The notes below the pieces were generated by a model that saw only the letters and a program-made list of their open reading frames with translations, was not told where the DNA came from and searched no databases. Position numbers and translations under genes: made by a program. From contig OX387185.1 in NCBI GenBank assembly GCA_947561395.2, positions 23,689,866-23,753,865 on the forward strand: a stretch of DNA of 64,000 bases, written 5' to 3'. Below are positions 1-12,710 of this stretch, one piece after another. The DNA comes from Buxus sempervirens (Eukaryota; Streptophyta; Magnoliopsida; Buxales; Buxaceae). Each line of letters begins with the position of its first letter. Position 1 is the first letter of the stretch.

Positions 1-238
1 TGGTGATACTCCGGTTAACGTGGACAGCACCTCGGCTCCTCCCTTGATTCCAAAATGGTCACTTTCTGGTTTTCAAAGGATTAGAAGGGAGAAAGAGATG
101 AAAAGAATGTCTTCAAGGGCAAAACGGGAATTAGGCAGAGGTTTGGGTGAGCAGGGAAAGGTTCAGAGAGCTAGGAGGTAGCTGGAGAGGCAGGGGGCGT
201 CTGGGTTCCAAGGCCTTCCAAACAATGGAGGCTGGGGC

Positions 239-250
239 TCTATTTATAGG
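239..250 (-). promoter_or_regulatory. Candidate TATA box of the family Z LTR
   Basis: On the minus strand the sequence is CCTATAAATAGA, a good match to plant TATA boxes. It lies just downstream, in the sense direction, of the palindrome array at 264-489. The same order is found in the X and Y LTRs and upstream of gene B in the Tat element. Confidence 0.6.
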
Positions 251-263
251 GGAAAAAGTTCAA

Positions 264-489
264 AACCGCACTTGAAGTGTGGTTCTGTGCGATTTGGTCA
301 GAATCGCACTTTTAAGTGCGGTTCCTCTTAAATTGCACTTGAAATGCAAAAACCGCACTTAAAGTGCGATTGGCATTAAAAACGTACGAATCTACGCGAA
401 TCGGACAGTTGTCACCAGCTAGCGACAGCTAGAAGATCAAAACCACATTTGAAGTGTGGTTCAAACTAAACCACACTTAAAATGCGGTC
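264..489. repeat. Palindrome array, about 29-bp period (family Z U3)
   Basis: Short inverted repeats of the form AACCGCACTT...AAGTGCGGTT recur at about 264, 293, 322 and 351, and again near 440 and 469. The spacing is close to 29 bp. Several arms have changed, but mostly keep pairing with their partner. The array ends just upstream of the TATA box on the sense (minus) strand. Confidence 0.7.
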
Positions 490-1061
490 GCGCATGTTTT
501 TTAAATGTTGGATTTGAAACACTTTATTAAATTTGATTTTTAATAAAGATTTTATCCGATTTTCTTATTATTATATTAAAAATATTAGATTCTTTTATTA
601 AAATATTATTAAAAGATTAAGATATTTTTAATAAATATTTATTTTATTCATTTATTCTGCTTTTTGCTATTGTTTTGCCACACGGGCAGTTTTCTTGAAA
701 CTTCAACTGCCCATAACTTTTTCATCCAATGTCCGATTTCTGCAAACTTAGTGTCATTGGAATCAGCTTGGAACCCTCTATCCATTGGGATTAAATTAGG
801 TAGCTGAATTGGGGTTGAGCCAAAAGTCAACTTTCGCTCCCCCAAAAGTTTAACTGGCTTATAACTTTCTTATCCGGACTCCAATTTCAGCAAACTCAGT
901 TGCGTTGGAGTCAAGTCAGAATTTACTTTTCAATGGAATGAAGTATGGTAGTCAATTTTCACTAAATCAAAAATTCAAATTTTGGCCCCCTCAGGGTTTG
1001 ACTTTTTAGATTAGAATTTCATTTTCTGCACTTTTTGGGGTGCAAAAACTAGGTGCTAACA

Positions 1062-2622
1062 CTATGGAATCGAACTCTCTTAGATGAGGATGAAGATGCC
1101 ATGCCAACTATCCGACCAAAATTCCAAATCAATTTAGGGGTCCACACCAGACTTTTAATTAGTTCTAAAGAATGCATAATTTCAAGCAAAGGGATGAACC
1201 ATTACCCACTTTCACAAAATAAAGCAAAAAAAAAACTAAAACAATGTAGAGTTCAAATTCAGGCACACATGGCGTGTGGTCCTAAGGGTTGGCGCCAGTT
1301 GAAGCGCGACTCCTAGACATACTTGTGTAAGGGAGCACGTCCAAATCCTGATCAGTCTTTTGTCTTTCATCTGTTCTTTCATCTGCTTTTGGTGTCAGAC
1401 CACAGAAAAAATTACAACTCGCCATCGAGGGCGAAAAATCACAAGTTATTTTAAAAAAGCTTCAAAGGGTTCATCTTTAGAGCTATCGGGAGCCCAAAAG
1501 AAGGGTACAAATTGCTTCCAAAGCGGGTAGGTTAAAAATTCCTCGATCTAGGGTTTAGTGACCCTGTTCTGATCTGGCATGCTCTCATTTGTTTGTCTGA
1601 TCTGGCTGGCTTTCATCTGTTCTAAAAGACCAATCCAGGCTTAAAGTGCTCCCAGCGGACTTTAATTGGTCAGGGCTCACAGCTTACAGGACTCAATGTA
1701 TGGATCTGGGGTGGTTCCCCTGATTAAAAGTTAGGTTATTTTCCTAAACTAGGGCTGAGGTAGCCCAGAATCTAAGGTTTACTCAATTTGATGCAAAAAG
1801 CGAGGGTTGCTACCCTTGATGGACTCTTGGGTTTTAGATTGATTTTACTCCTCCTGTAGTCATCATTCACATCACATCGCAATCATAAAACACGGTTTGT
1901 TCAGAAGCGTTAGGTGCGGAAGGATACCCAGCCCGAGACATACGCCTACAAGGGTCTGGACCAGCACTAGATCCTCGTGTACCACGACAAGAAACCTGTG
2001 GCGCTAAGAACTCCAAAAAACTGGGGAGATGGATTTACCCTGCTTTCCCCGGCAAGCCACGGGAGCGTAGGGCTAATACCATCCCAAAAGTCAGTTCATA
2101 GGAATCAGAAGGGTGGCTGCTAGAGAGGTCTAAGTTTTGGGTGAGAAGAGCGGTATTCGCATTCATTAATTCATTCAGGGTCAGATCATTCACGCAGCCT
2201 CCCTCGTGCGTGTCACCCCATGCAGTTTATCAAAGAAAAGTAACTCATCCACGGTGTAGTGGTGTGCCCGTGTGTGCAGTTGGGCTGAGTGAGTGTCTAA
2301 TCGGGTGAGTTTTGTCTAGATTTTGTTGATGAAGGAATTTTTACCATTTTATATAGTAAGGTGCAGAATTGGCACGCAATACGAGATTCCGGGAGAGTCC
2401 CCAGGCAATTGGAGGGGTCACATTGGTCCCGCTTAAAATCCAATTGCCTTAGGCAATTATCTCGTCCTTTATGACAAGACTCCCCGGAAGATGTATTTGC
2501 GCGTATTCTACGCTTTACTAAACGAGCTGGTAAGAACCTTAAAACCAACTAATCCCCCTTGAGTTGACTGATTCTAACCAGGGGTTCTATCGGGTCGAAG
2601 GTCCCTAATGGAGTCGCTAGGT
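1062..2622. other. Unassigned stretch, no recognised gene
   Basis: No coding region with recognisable domains was found on either strand. The sequence lies between the U3 start of the Z LTR and the left end of an X LTR. It could be retrotransposon leader or older flanking DNA, but nothing in it is diagnostic. Confidence 0.4.
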
Positions 2623-3694
2623 TGTGCATGGGTTGAAGAAACGCCGCACCACGGGGCGCACGGATTTGTGCATGCCTCAGAATGGGTAAAACGGGAAGGT
2701 TGGAGTCGCCACCGCTTGATGGGGTGTAGGCGGACACCTAGGTGCCTGAGTTTGTCTATTGGGTTGGTCTGCGGCTTGAGATTCTAAGTATGGTCTCGGT
2801 TACGGTTCAGGGAAGTCCGTAGACACCCCGGTCCGCCCTGTCGGTTGACGGGTCCCATAGATTTCTTGGTTTGAGTCAACTCGACTTTTGCTCACCCGAT
2901 TCCTAATCTCGCATGCAATTTGGTTAAGTCTAGTGGGACCACCTGAATGGTGTGGGTCCCTTTAATTGATTTTATCTTGTTTAATTAATGTGAACTGGGT
3001 TTGATTGGGTGGGCCCCATTGGAAGGCCCACGGATTCCTTGGTGGGCTTGGTCAAGCCCACATGTCCCCTGGTGGACCTCAATCTAAGCCTACGAGGCCC
3101 GTTGGGCTTTGGTTAATTTCCTTTGTTTTATTTAGGGTTTAGATTTGGAGATTTAAATTGAATTTTATTTCTGGTGGGCCGGATTGGTTTGTGGGCCCAT
3201 TAGGTGGGCCACACAAGTGTTGCCAAGTATTTTAATTATCTTTGATTTAGTTTTCAACATGGGCTAGACATTGGGCTTGGGGCCCATAGTCTAGGCTTGG
3301 GCTAGAAAGCCCAAGGTTTTCTTGAAGTTAGGGTTTGAACCCTTACTTGTTTGGTTAGTGGGCTTGGTGGGTCCTATAGGGCCTGGCCCATGGTCTCGGC
3401 CAAACCATGCTAGATTAAACCATCATGCCACAAATCAGTCTTTTGGGTGGGCCGCATTGGGTTCGACCCACCCAGTTCGGTTAATTTGCTTAAATTACTC
3501 ATTAATACTCCACCGTGTTTGTCGGGCTTGGTGGGCCCCGTTGGAAGGCCCACAAGTGTTCCTGTGACCGGTGGTCCATGTCCCATGTCGGGTTTCCGGG
3601 TGACCCGGAAACCCTAGTGGCTTGCTTGGTTTAAGTGAAAGAATATGACAAATGGCAAAAATCATGAAAGGCACCAAATTGGATTTTTAACAGT

Positions 3695-3836
3695 GTAGTC
3701 GACCATGCTGGTCAGCTACACACAACTTCACTTGTAGCTGACCTAAGGTGTTGGCTACACATGCATACACATGTAGCTGACCCAAGTGGTCGGCTACAAA
3801 TAAACTCATGCTTATTTGACCTGAGTTGTCAAATCA
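3695..3836. repeat. Palindrome array, 39-bp period (X LTR downstream array)
   Basis: Four imperfect palindromes resembling GTAGCTGAC...GTCGGCTAC begin at about 3695, 3734, 3773 and 3812, exactly 39 bp apart. Each is about 25 bp followed by a spacer of about 14 bp. The equivalent arrays of other X copies are at 9523-9666, 35413-35516 and 37574-37638. Confidence 0.8.
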
Positions 3837-3948
3837 GCCTATAAAATGGGTTTTTTTCTGATTTTTGGTTAAGGGTTGGGATTTTGGGCTTCTAGAGGGT
3901 TTCCAGTAGTTGTGTGGGCGCTTGTGAAGGCCCACATTGGTTAGGGTT

Positions 3949-3965
3949 GGGGGGGGGGGGGGGGG
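3949..3965 (+). repeat. Poly-G run of 17
   Basis: Seventeen consecutive G residues lie inside the old X LTR. Runs of this length are unstable and often miscounted in assemblies. The other X copies do not show an equivalent long run. Confidence 0.9.
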
Positions 3966-5553
3966 AGAAAGCATTCCAACACTTGATCTTTTATGGTCTT
4001 TTGCAACAAGGGAAGAGGGGAGGTGGTATGGGAGGTTATCTTCTCCCTTGAAGCCACTAATTGTGACTAAACAGGCACCAAGGTGTCCCTGTTTTGGTCT
4101 CTTGATTCAGTCAAAACAGCAATCAAACAAGTCTCATGAGTCCCTTAATCAAGGGCTCAACTCATGCCTTAATCCCTGAAACAATGCAACTCTTGATTCC
4201 ACACACACCATACGTGGGGCAGCAGGTATCCAAGCTCAAGCTCATGCAAGAGGAGATGGTGGTACATGTGTGAGTAGCCTAGCATGCTACTAGGGTGGGG
4301 GAGGGTGCAAGCACGCATTCAAGGTAGTCAAACAATAGCACATCACATGTAGGCACAAACAACAAGTAAACAAAACACTACTATAGTAAGACTAGGACAG
4401 CAGCTGTTGCGAAGGATTACCATGCACTAATGAGGGTGGGAGGTGCATGGGGATTGGGTGAGAGGTCGCATACATACTTAGTACTTAATAGGTTGGGTTT
4501 GGGGTGCAAGTGAGGGGAGAACCTACTGGAACAATAACCATAAAGCTTGCTGAAACAGCAACCATGAAGTAAGGTGTGAGCATACTTAGGAGGGCTGGAA
4601 ATCACCTAGGAAGAGGGGGGGTGTGGGGTGGGGGTGAGGAAGGGAGCTTTCATGCATGATTATGGGGGTTGGATTTGGGGACTGCACAAGCACTGGGGTA
4701 GGCCTGCTGGAGAGTTTGGAACAGCAACAAGTGACAGGGGTTGCTGCTGTCTCCAGCAACTTACATGGGTCATTACAGGGGGCTACGGGTAGGGGGTGTA
4801 AGCACCTTATTTTTGCACCTCCCAAAATGCAGAAAATGAAATTTTAATTGAAAAGTCAAACTTGAGAAAGTCAAAAAAGTTGACTTTTTTATCTTGTGCA
4901 AATCAGTCACCATGCTTCCCACCATTGGAAAGAGGATTCCGATACGATTATAATGAAATAGAGTTTGCTCAAATCGGAGCCCAAATGAAGAAGTTATGGA
5001 CTGGTCAAATCTGAAAAAAGCAGAAATTGACTTTCTGCTAAACCCCAGATCAGCTACCCCATTTGATACCAGCAAAAAGAGCATCTCGACACAATTCCAA
5101 CGCAACTAAGTTTGCTGGAATCGGAGTCCCGGATAAGGAAATATGAGTAAAGTTGGCTTTGGGACGCGACTCGGCACTTCTGCTAAAAAACTTGAATTTG
5201 CTGCTAAACTGAAGTTCAGTGGATAGGGAATCTCGCACTAATTCCAACGCCACTAAGTTTGCTAAAATCGGATATCAGACGAGTGAGTTGTGGGCAGTTA
5301 AAGTTTCTGAAAATCAGCACACGTGGCAAACAGTGAAGAAAGAGCAACAAAGTAAAAAGTTTTGAATTAAAAAATAATATTTTTGCTAAAAATCTAATTA
5401 AAGTATTCAAAATAAAAGAAAAAGAAAATAGAAATTAAAAGATGCATGTGCGTCCAAAACCCAAAACAAAAATCTTAATAAAATAATAATAAAAGTAAAA
5501 TATCTAATGAATTAAATAAATAAAAAAAGAAAATGAAAAAAAATAATAATAAG

Positions 5554-5590
5554 ATTGAACGAATTCTCCCATGTGGAGAATTCGTTCAAC
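5554..5590. repeat. 16-bp inverted repeat with 5-bp loop
   Basis: Arms at 5554-5569 and 5575-5590 match at 15 of 16 positions and flank a 5-bp loop. The repeat lies in the U3 of the X solo LTR, where other X copies have the palindrome array near the TATA box. It is probably this copy's version of that structure. Confidence 0.8.
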
Positions 5591-5621
5591 CTTACTTGGA
5601 GGCTAAGTTCAACTTTGCTTG

Positions 5622-7981
5622 TGTAACGCCCCGAACCCGGGTCAGTGCAAACCGGCACCCGACCCGAACCCGGTTCGCTACTGTAACAACCCAAATTTAG
5701 TTCAACAACCAAATCCGAGGTGTTACTGGCCCATATCAATTACAACATCAATAACATACCAGACCAAAGAAAGTAAATCCAATCCATATATTAAACTATC
5801 AGAGTTGCGGAAACAAGTATGTGCGGAAGTGTAGATTAAAATCATCAAACAAGCATGAAGCTTGACCATCAATCAATAGTATCAAAGTCTGGTAGAATGA
5901 ACTGGTTACTAACTCTCTCTTGTCTCTCTCATACATCAAATCCAATTAATGATAATAAACCAATTAAAAATGCTAAGTCTATAACATCAATCCACCTCAG
6001 ACAAGATCTGGATAATAATAATCCTCCGGCGAATACTCGGCTATCTCTCCCTGGAAGTCTAAAAGATCCCCCTCTCGCGTATCAGCTGAAAAAAATGGAA
6101 TAGAAGTAGGGTGAGATACGAATATCTCAGTAGGTAACACATGCATGATTAAACAGTTAAAATACGGAAAGTAATAGTTCATGCACGATAAAGCAACATC
6201 GATAAATCAGGCTCGCATAATCATTTATACTATTCATGAACACAAAACAGTTTGATAAACAGTTCTAGAAATGATTTTCAACAAGTTTTAATATAAGATC
6301 TCAATAGACAAATCAATAGCATAATCCATGCATTGCCAGGATGTACTAAGCAGTCACATCCAATCAATATCCCAATCACATGCATCCCGCACGTGCACAA
6401 TAGTAATCATATCAAGTGTTATGTTTTCAGTGTCATTGTAGGATTCACAAAGTTAGATAAACCTTTTGAGATGATTCTCAACCAATTGCTATACCACCGT
6501 GCGACTTAGGAGCGATGCTACTAATGATACTCAAGCCCCATGCAGCGCAGCTTAGACAAGAACCGTAGTCACCGACTTATTGCACACGTACCCATCAAAG
6601 TTGGTATGTACCACCAGCATGCAGCACCAGAATCAATACATAGAGGTGGTTGCTTATCCACATGTACAGGGAATCACCAGCGGCTCACCGGGGTGTCCCT
6701 CCAGACATAGGACCTTCCCAGACAAACTAACTTGCAAAGGAAGCGCGTCGCATATAGGAGTAACTCAACCCAAATGACATATCCCTCAGCTATCTAGCTA
6801 CGACTATGGATCTATAACCAGCTATGCCCACTAGACTCCAAAATTCCCTAAAGTATCATATTTCTATAAGGGTTGGTGTCTAGCGGCATATAATGGTTAT
6901 ATCTGTACATTCACTTCATTATTCAGTCATGCGGATTATGAACTCTCTTTATAATGTCTTATGATTTATAATGCCATTTAAAAGTGTTTAGATAGTCAAA
7001 TGGTATTTAGGCTTTTCCAAAATCACATTTCTCGTTTACCTTCAAAACTTGGCAACTAATGTCCTAAATATCTCCCTAATTTGTTTTTCTGTAAAACAGG
7101 GATTTAGGTAGTTTATTTTGGTCTTAAAACACCTTAATTAATCATTAAAATTGTCTAAAAATAGTTTAGAATTGAATTAGGTTCGAAATTATGAAAAATT
7201 GGAAATTCTGCTGAGAGCGCCTGGGATCACTCAGGATCGCTCCGGGCGGTCATCAGTCGGCGGTAGTGCAATTTCGAGCGCCCACGGTCCGTCGTCCCGC
7301 GGTCCACGGCGTCCTCGAATATTTAACCAGCGCCTAAGATCGCCGATGAGCGCCTCGCACAGTCGAGGTCGGCGGTCTCACCAAATCGAACAGAAACAGT
7401 TCTAAATCATGATTTTTCTCGTCTAAACTCATTCTAATGTATTTATAACATGCTTAGCTAACTAAATACAACTTTACATATCATAGAAACATGCTTTTGC
7501 GATTAAACAGAGATAAATCCGAATTTAAACCCAAACGGTGTCACCTACCTCTCTACGCTGATTCCTCCTTCTCTATTATGCACAATGACGAACTCTTGCA
7601 CTGAAGAATCCTCTGGACGATGAACGCACGCCCAGCCCTTCCTTCTTCTTCTCCTTCTTCTTCCCTTGGTCGCTTGAACAATTCGTCGCTTGCGGCTCTT
7701 CAATACGAGCGACAATACACGTATATGAATTAGGTTAATTCTTTATACATATTTATACCCCCTGATCCTATGCATCTCCCATGCAACTCTTCTATACACC
7801 TTGCCCACTCAGAATACATACCTCGATATCTCACGATCGGACGGTCAGATCTGTGTCTAATTCTGGATCTCTGCTAAGTTGATCACCCCCTACAATATTA
7901 AAATGTTTCTATCAATTATAACTCTGGGTAATATTATTTACTAATTTAATTTATTATTTAAGGGAAATTCGGGGTTTTACA
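5622..7981 (-). mobile_element. Tekay-family solo LTR with target duplication GCTTG
   Basis: This 2360-bp sequence is nearly identical, in reverse complement, to the LTRs of the complete element at 37828-47341. It ends TGTAACGCC... and ...GGGTTTTACA on the plus strand and is flanked by GCTTG at 5617-5621 and 7982-7986. There is no internal region, so it is a solo LTR. It matches the right LTR of the complete element at several sites where the two LTRs differ, and has private changes of its own. Confidence 0.96.
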
Positions 7982-9520
7982 GCTTGGAGGCTAAGAATTA
8001 AGCCGAGCAATCATTGTTCTTTTTAAAAAAAAAGACATGAAATGTAAAGTAATTCCATTTCAGTCATAGATAGCACATAAAGGCCTTACACCCTCTCCAC
8101 TTCTCCGGATGGATGGTTTTTCTCTTCCTTCTCTCCCTTTTTTCCTCTTGGCTAACCTATCTCTCTCACCTCTCTCCCCTCACTCACCCCTCCATCTCAC
8201 GGCTGGCCCCTTTTAATTCCTCCATTCTTCAATCCTTCATCCTACAATAATCCCACTTCAAGGCTCTTAAACCCCTCAAAAAAACCATTATCAATCCTTT
8301 CTTCACCTTCATCTCTTCCTTCCAAGCACAAAAGGAGGTATTGAAAGTACTCTTGAAGGGAATAGGTGCTGTCCAAGTGCTCTCTTGGCTCCAATAGAGT
8401 GTAAGACACTTGTAAGCAAGCTTTCAAGCGCAGGGTGAGGTTCCTTGGACTCTTTTATTACACATTGTGAATATGAGTTAATTTAAAGCTTATGAAATCT
8501 CGTGTGGGTGGTGATGTTTATGTTGTATGATATGTGCATGTTCCTCTCTCTTATACTCTCTTTTTAGATTCCTCTAAGGGTTACTACAACCCCATGGTAA
8601 GAAGAAAAAGTCTCCGGTAGTATAAAGAGAGGAAGAGAGACTTTTGTTGTTTCGTTTTAAGGATTCTACAGCTACTGTTTTGTCATTGTTTTCTCTTCTT
8701 TTTATTGTTACTTCCTCCATATTTAACAAGGGAGCATGTTCTCCTTTACTTTGATCTTATGTACCCTATATGTAACCCCCTTAGCCCCTTCCTTAGATGC
8801 TTGTTTTCTAAGCTAATGGATGGTTTATGTTGACTTGATCAAGCTGTAGATTACATATGATGCATGTTATGGCTGCTATTTTAGACATGTACATAGCTTT
8901 ACCCTCATGCATGAGCTCTTAGAGCATGTATGTGTATAAAATCTTGTGTTCATGTGTACCAAGTTAGGTGAGCATATTCCCTTTTCTATTTCTTATTATT
9001 TCATGTTCTTTGGTCATTTTTTACCCCATTTTGGTTGCTGTTTGCTTGTTACATGAGGCTAACCCTATCTTTTCTCTTTATAGGTTTCACATACATATTT
9101 GCATTTTCACATGATAGAAGCATGACTAGGTCACATCTTGTTATTCATTTTGGCATGTATACAAGTATATCCCCAGCTTTTGAATATAGCAAGTGCACAC
9201 ACATACACTTTAGTGTAGAATTGGTTCTTTAAAATCTTTTAATGATTCTTATTTATGTATATTTAATTACTGATTCTTTTTAGAGCAAAGAAGACCAAAA
9301 CAGGGACACTTAAGTCCCTGTTTACTTGCTGATTTGGCTAAGAAAATGGGGATGGAAAACCTCAAACCTTCCTTCATTCTTGTGATTTCAAACCCTTTCA
9401 AAATGAGCCCATTAGCTCCATCACTATGCGCCCACACAGGGGCCCACATGGTCACTAGAACTCCATGAGAAGCCCAAAACCTAGTCCCATTGGTAAGGTA
9501 AGAAAAAACCCACCTGTAGA
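7982..9520 (+). mobile_element. Interior of the X solo LTR, non-coding
   Basis: This stretch resumes the X LTR after the nested Tekay solo LTR. No protein-coding signal is seen. A pyrimidine-rich segment around 8090-8220 precedes AT-rich sequence. By position the LTR promoter should lie near 8000-8100, but no convincing TATA box was found. Confidence 0.5.
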
Positions 9521-9522
9521 CT

Positions 9523-9666
9523 GATCCGACAACTCAGGTCGAATCAGAAGAAGTTTGTTTATAGCCGACTAAGGTAGTCGGCTACACTTGTTTCTGTGTG
9601 TAGCCGACATCTTAGGTCGGCTACATATGATTTCGTGTGTAGCAGACAACTTAGGTCTGCTACACT
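9523..9666. repeat. Palindrome array, 39-bp period (X solo LTR)
   Basis: Four units with arms like TAGCCGAC...GTCGGCTA start at about 9523, 9562, 9601 and 9640, exactly 39 bp apart. This is the downstream array of the X LTR, here with sense on the plus strand. Confidence 0.8.
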
Positions 9667-12034
9667 GTGGAAATCTCAATTTTCGGATTTTTCATGCTTT
9701 ATATCATTTTCTTGCTCTCTTGATCAAACCAAATGAACCAATAGGGTTTCCAGGTCACCGGAAACCCAACATGGGACGTGGACCACTGGTCCAATTCGGA
9801 ACATTTGGGGCCTTCCAACGAGGCCCACCAAGCCCAACAAACATAAAGGAATGCTAGCATGTAACCTAAGCAAGATAAGCAAATTAACTAACCTGGTCGA
9901 GCGGGCCAAACCCAATGCAGCCCATCCGAGCCCATTTGTGGAATGATATGTTTAAAATAGCATGGTTTGGCCGAGACCCAGGGCAAGGGCCTATCGGGCC
10001 CGCCAAAGCCCACTAACTAAACCAAGGAAGGGTGCAAACCCTACACCTCAAGGAACTTGGGCTTTCAAGCCCAAGCCTGGACTACGGGCCCCTAGCCCAA
10101 TGTCCAGCTCACTTTGGCAAAGTTAAATAAGATAATCTAAAACACTTTTGGCAACCATCATGGGGCCCACCCAGGGGCCCGCAAATCAATGCAGACCTGC
10201 CTTTTGCATGAAAATCACTTAAACCCCAACTTGAACAGATAATTAAAATCAATTCATTTAACTTAAGCCCAAAGGGCTTCCTAGGACTAGACAGAGGCCC
10301 ACCAAGGGTACATGGGCTTGACTAAGCCCACCAAGGACACCGTGGGCCTTCCAATGGGGCCCACCCAGTCAGACTAAGATCACCTAATTAAGCAAGATAA
10401 AAACAATTAAAGGGACCCACACCACTCAGGTGGTCCCGCCAGACTTAACCGAATTAAATGCTGGATTAGGAATCGGATGAGTGAGAGACCAAAAGTTGAC
10501 TCAAACCAGGAAATCCTATGGGACCTGTCTTTTGACAGGGCGGACCAGGGTGTCTACGGACTTCCCCGGACTGTAACAGAGAACTTGCTTAGAATTTCAA
10601 GCCGCAGACCAAGCCATAATAGAAAAACTTAGGCACCCAGGTGTCTGCCTGCACCCAATCAGGCAGTGGCGACTCCAAACAAATCCCGAGGCACGCATCA
10701 TTTTGCATGCGCCTCGTCGTGTGACCGAAATCAGGCGCGCACAGGGGGCACATGCTCATTACCCAAATCAGTAGCACAATAAAAGGGGAAGGGGGAGCAT
10801 GGCAATGGGGGGTTTACATTCACTCACGCATACATTCGAAATGGGGCTGACTTTGGTGACTGAAAACAATAGCTAGCATGACATAGGAATCTGATTACAC
10901 ATGCATAACAGTGGAAGAAAATTGTCAACAATATCCTAGCATGCATGACAATAAAGCCAAAGAATCTCATGCACACATGCAGCAACAACCATATGCAAAC
11001 AAGCAACAACATGCAATCTAACATGCTACACACATGATTTATGTGACGATATAACAACCAAATCCAAACCCCTTAAAAGGTAACTAATGAAGGGAAGAGG
11101 GGGGTTTACATATGGGGTATATGAGATGTAGTATAAAAGGAACATTCTCCCCTTTTAAATGGAAGGAAGCCACTACCAAGAACGAAAATACAGCAACCTC
11201 ACAGTGACCTCTTGTAACGCCCCGGATCCGTGTTCTTCATTAAAGATATAACACGTCTCCTAGGGGTTAGTTAAGGATCTCAATAATGGTGATCGCTGGA
11301 TAATCACCCACATTTTATATCACATCAGAGTGCACAATTCAACATTCCTATCCAGGCAAGTTATGAAATCATCAAATACATCAAATGGTCCCAAGTTTAC
11401 TATCTTATTACAATCCTCAAAATTCAACTTAACAGTTTAAGACCAAACAACCTGCTGGACTAAGGTCGGTAGTAATAATCCTCCTCCCTATAAGTATCAG
11501 CCGGATCTACCCCCGTAGGCACCTCACCACGAATATCTGAAAAACAAAGTAACAATGAGGGAATGAGATACGAATATCCCAGCGAGTGACACATGCATGC
11601 ACAAAATAGTTAACACAGTTATAAGACATGCTTCGACAAATAACCAACGATAATAACAACGTAAATTCCGATAACAACTCAAACCAGGTCAATGCCATGC
11701 ATATGGTTACATTGATTAATTTACATGCCAAGTAGACACTCCACACCTCTATTTACACAGTTCCGGCCTACTCAGGGTTTCGGAAACTCTGAAATGACGG
11801 CCTACTCAGGGTATCGTCATCCAATGCCGGCCTACTCCGGGTATCGGCACTGACAACCAGGCCTACTCAGGGTATCTGGCTGCTCTACACTGGTCGTGGC
11901 AACACACGTGGCCATGCAATTACACCAACAAACACATACCATCACATTACTAAGCTTAACAAGGATCCATGGGAAGCTAAACCCAAACCGATAATTAACT
12001 GTTTAAAACTCTGCATTAGTACACATCACCCGTG

Positions 12035-12124
12035 GTTCCAACCAGAACATCAACTCACAGAAGTGTTCCAACCAGAACATCAACTCACACAAGTGTTCCA
12101 ACCAGAACATCAACTCACACAAGT
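12035..12124 (+). repeat. Tandem repeat, 30 bp x 3
   Basis: Three consecutive 30-bp units begin GTTCCAACCAGAACATCAAC at 12035, 12065 and 12095. They are almost identical; the first differs near its end. The apparent open frame across them is a by-product of the 30-bp period. Confidence 0.95.
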
Positions 12125-12447
12125 AATCAAATAAATAATAATTACAACCTCATTCAAAACTTGCCATCAAAACGGGGTTCAATAAATCAAATCAGGTACC
12201 AAACAATGCATGTTTCAAGAGGACTAAAATAAAGCCCTAGTATGTGAACATCCCGAGCATCCTCGAATTATTTCTCCACACCTACTTCATAAGCCTTTAC
12301 TAAAACTAGGATCTATCTCAAATGTTCTCACCAGCAAAATTGTTACCTCTAATGTCATAATCAATTAGTTGGGTAAGTGGTTGAAGACCCTCTAGTATCC
12401 AGAACCCCCTTGGTTTTACGAAATTATAGGATTCTGCACGAAAAACA

Positions 12448-12710
12448 ACTGGGCGCTCACTTCCCTAAGTGGGCGCCAAGTAGGCGCCAAGTGGGCGGTA
12501 AGTCTGTTCGTTTAACTGAAGCTGGCACTCACTCGTGGTCGAGTGGGCGCGAGCTAGGCGCCAGACGGGCGCGAAAAGAGAGGGAGAAAGGCGCTCGAAT
12601 TTGAGGTAGGCGCGAGCTAAGCGCGGGGTGGGCGCTAGCTCGGCGCTAGGTCCTTTTTTCTTGGCGCTCACTTCCTAAGTGGGCGCCAGGTAGGCGCCAA
12701 GTGGGCAGTA
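12448..12710. repeat. GGCGC-rich motif block in T-family LTR
   Basis: Within otherwise AT-rich LTR sequence, this block contains many copies of GGCGC with neighbours such as AGTGGGCGCC and GGCGCTCACTT, some in inverted pairs. Equivalent blocks occur at about 7205-7380, 17945-18190, 20300-20570, 38420-38600 and 45580-45760 in the other T-family LTRs. All lie downstream of the splice-donor-like site on the sense strand. Confidence 0.7.

Larger units (their letters stand above)
1..1061 (-). mobile_element. Partial Tat-type LTR, family Z (U3/promoter end)
   Basis: The right edge reads as the reverse complement of TGTTAGCACC, the U3 start shared in variant form with the X and Y LTRs of this window. 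The sense strand is therefore minus and the rest of the LTR lies left of the window. In sense order there are two copies of a roughly 150-bp U3 module (cores near 731 and 881), an array of short palindromes (264-489), and a TATA box CCTATAAATAG at 239-250. No polypurine tract adjoins position 1061, so this is more likely a solo LTR than the 3' LTR of an element. No target-site duplication can be tested because one end is missing. Confidence 0.65.
4797..10743 (+). mobile_element. X-family solo LTR with target duplication GGGGG
   Basis: The element starts TGTAAGCACC at 4797 and ends GCGCGCACA at 10743. It is flanked by GGGGG at 4792-4796 and 10744-10748. Removing the nested Tekay solo LTR and one copy of its duplication leaves about 3582 bp, close to the 3563 bp of the X solo LTR at 27536. 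No internal region, primer site or polypurine tract is present, so it is a product of LTR-LTR recombination. It landed inside an older X LTR of the opposite orientation. It carries three copies of the 150-bp U3 module near 4960, 5110 and 5260 and the 39-bp palindrome array at 9523-9666. Confidence 0.9.

Noticed and set aside
7199..7405. Frames of 60-82 codons repeated at 5619-7405, 38404-39954 and 45561-47431
   Set aside because: They recur only because they lie in three copies of the same LTR. Identity reflects recent transposition, not coding constraint.
12032..12232. Open frame with repeated TRTSTHTS peptide
   Set aside because: It is produced by the 30-bp tandem repeat inside a solo LTR. 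There is no domain and no conservation in the related LTR.
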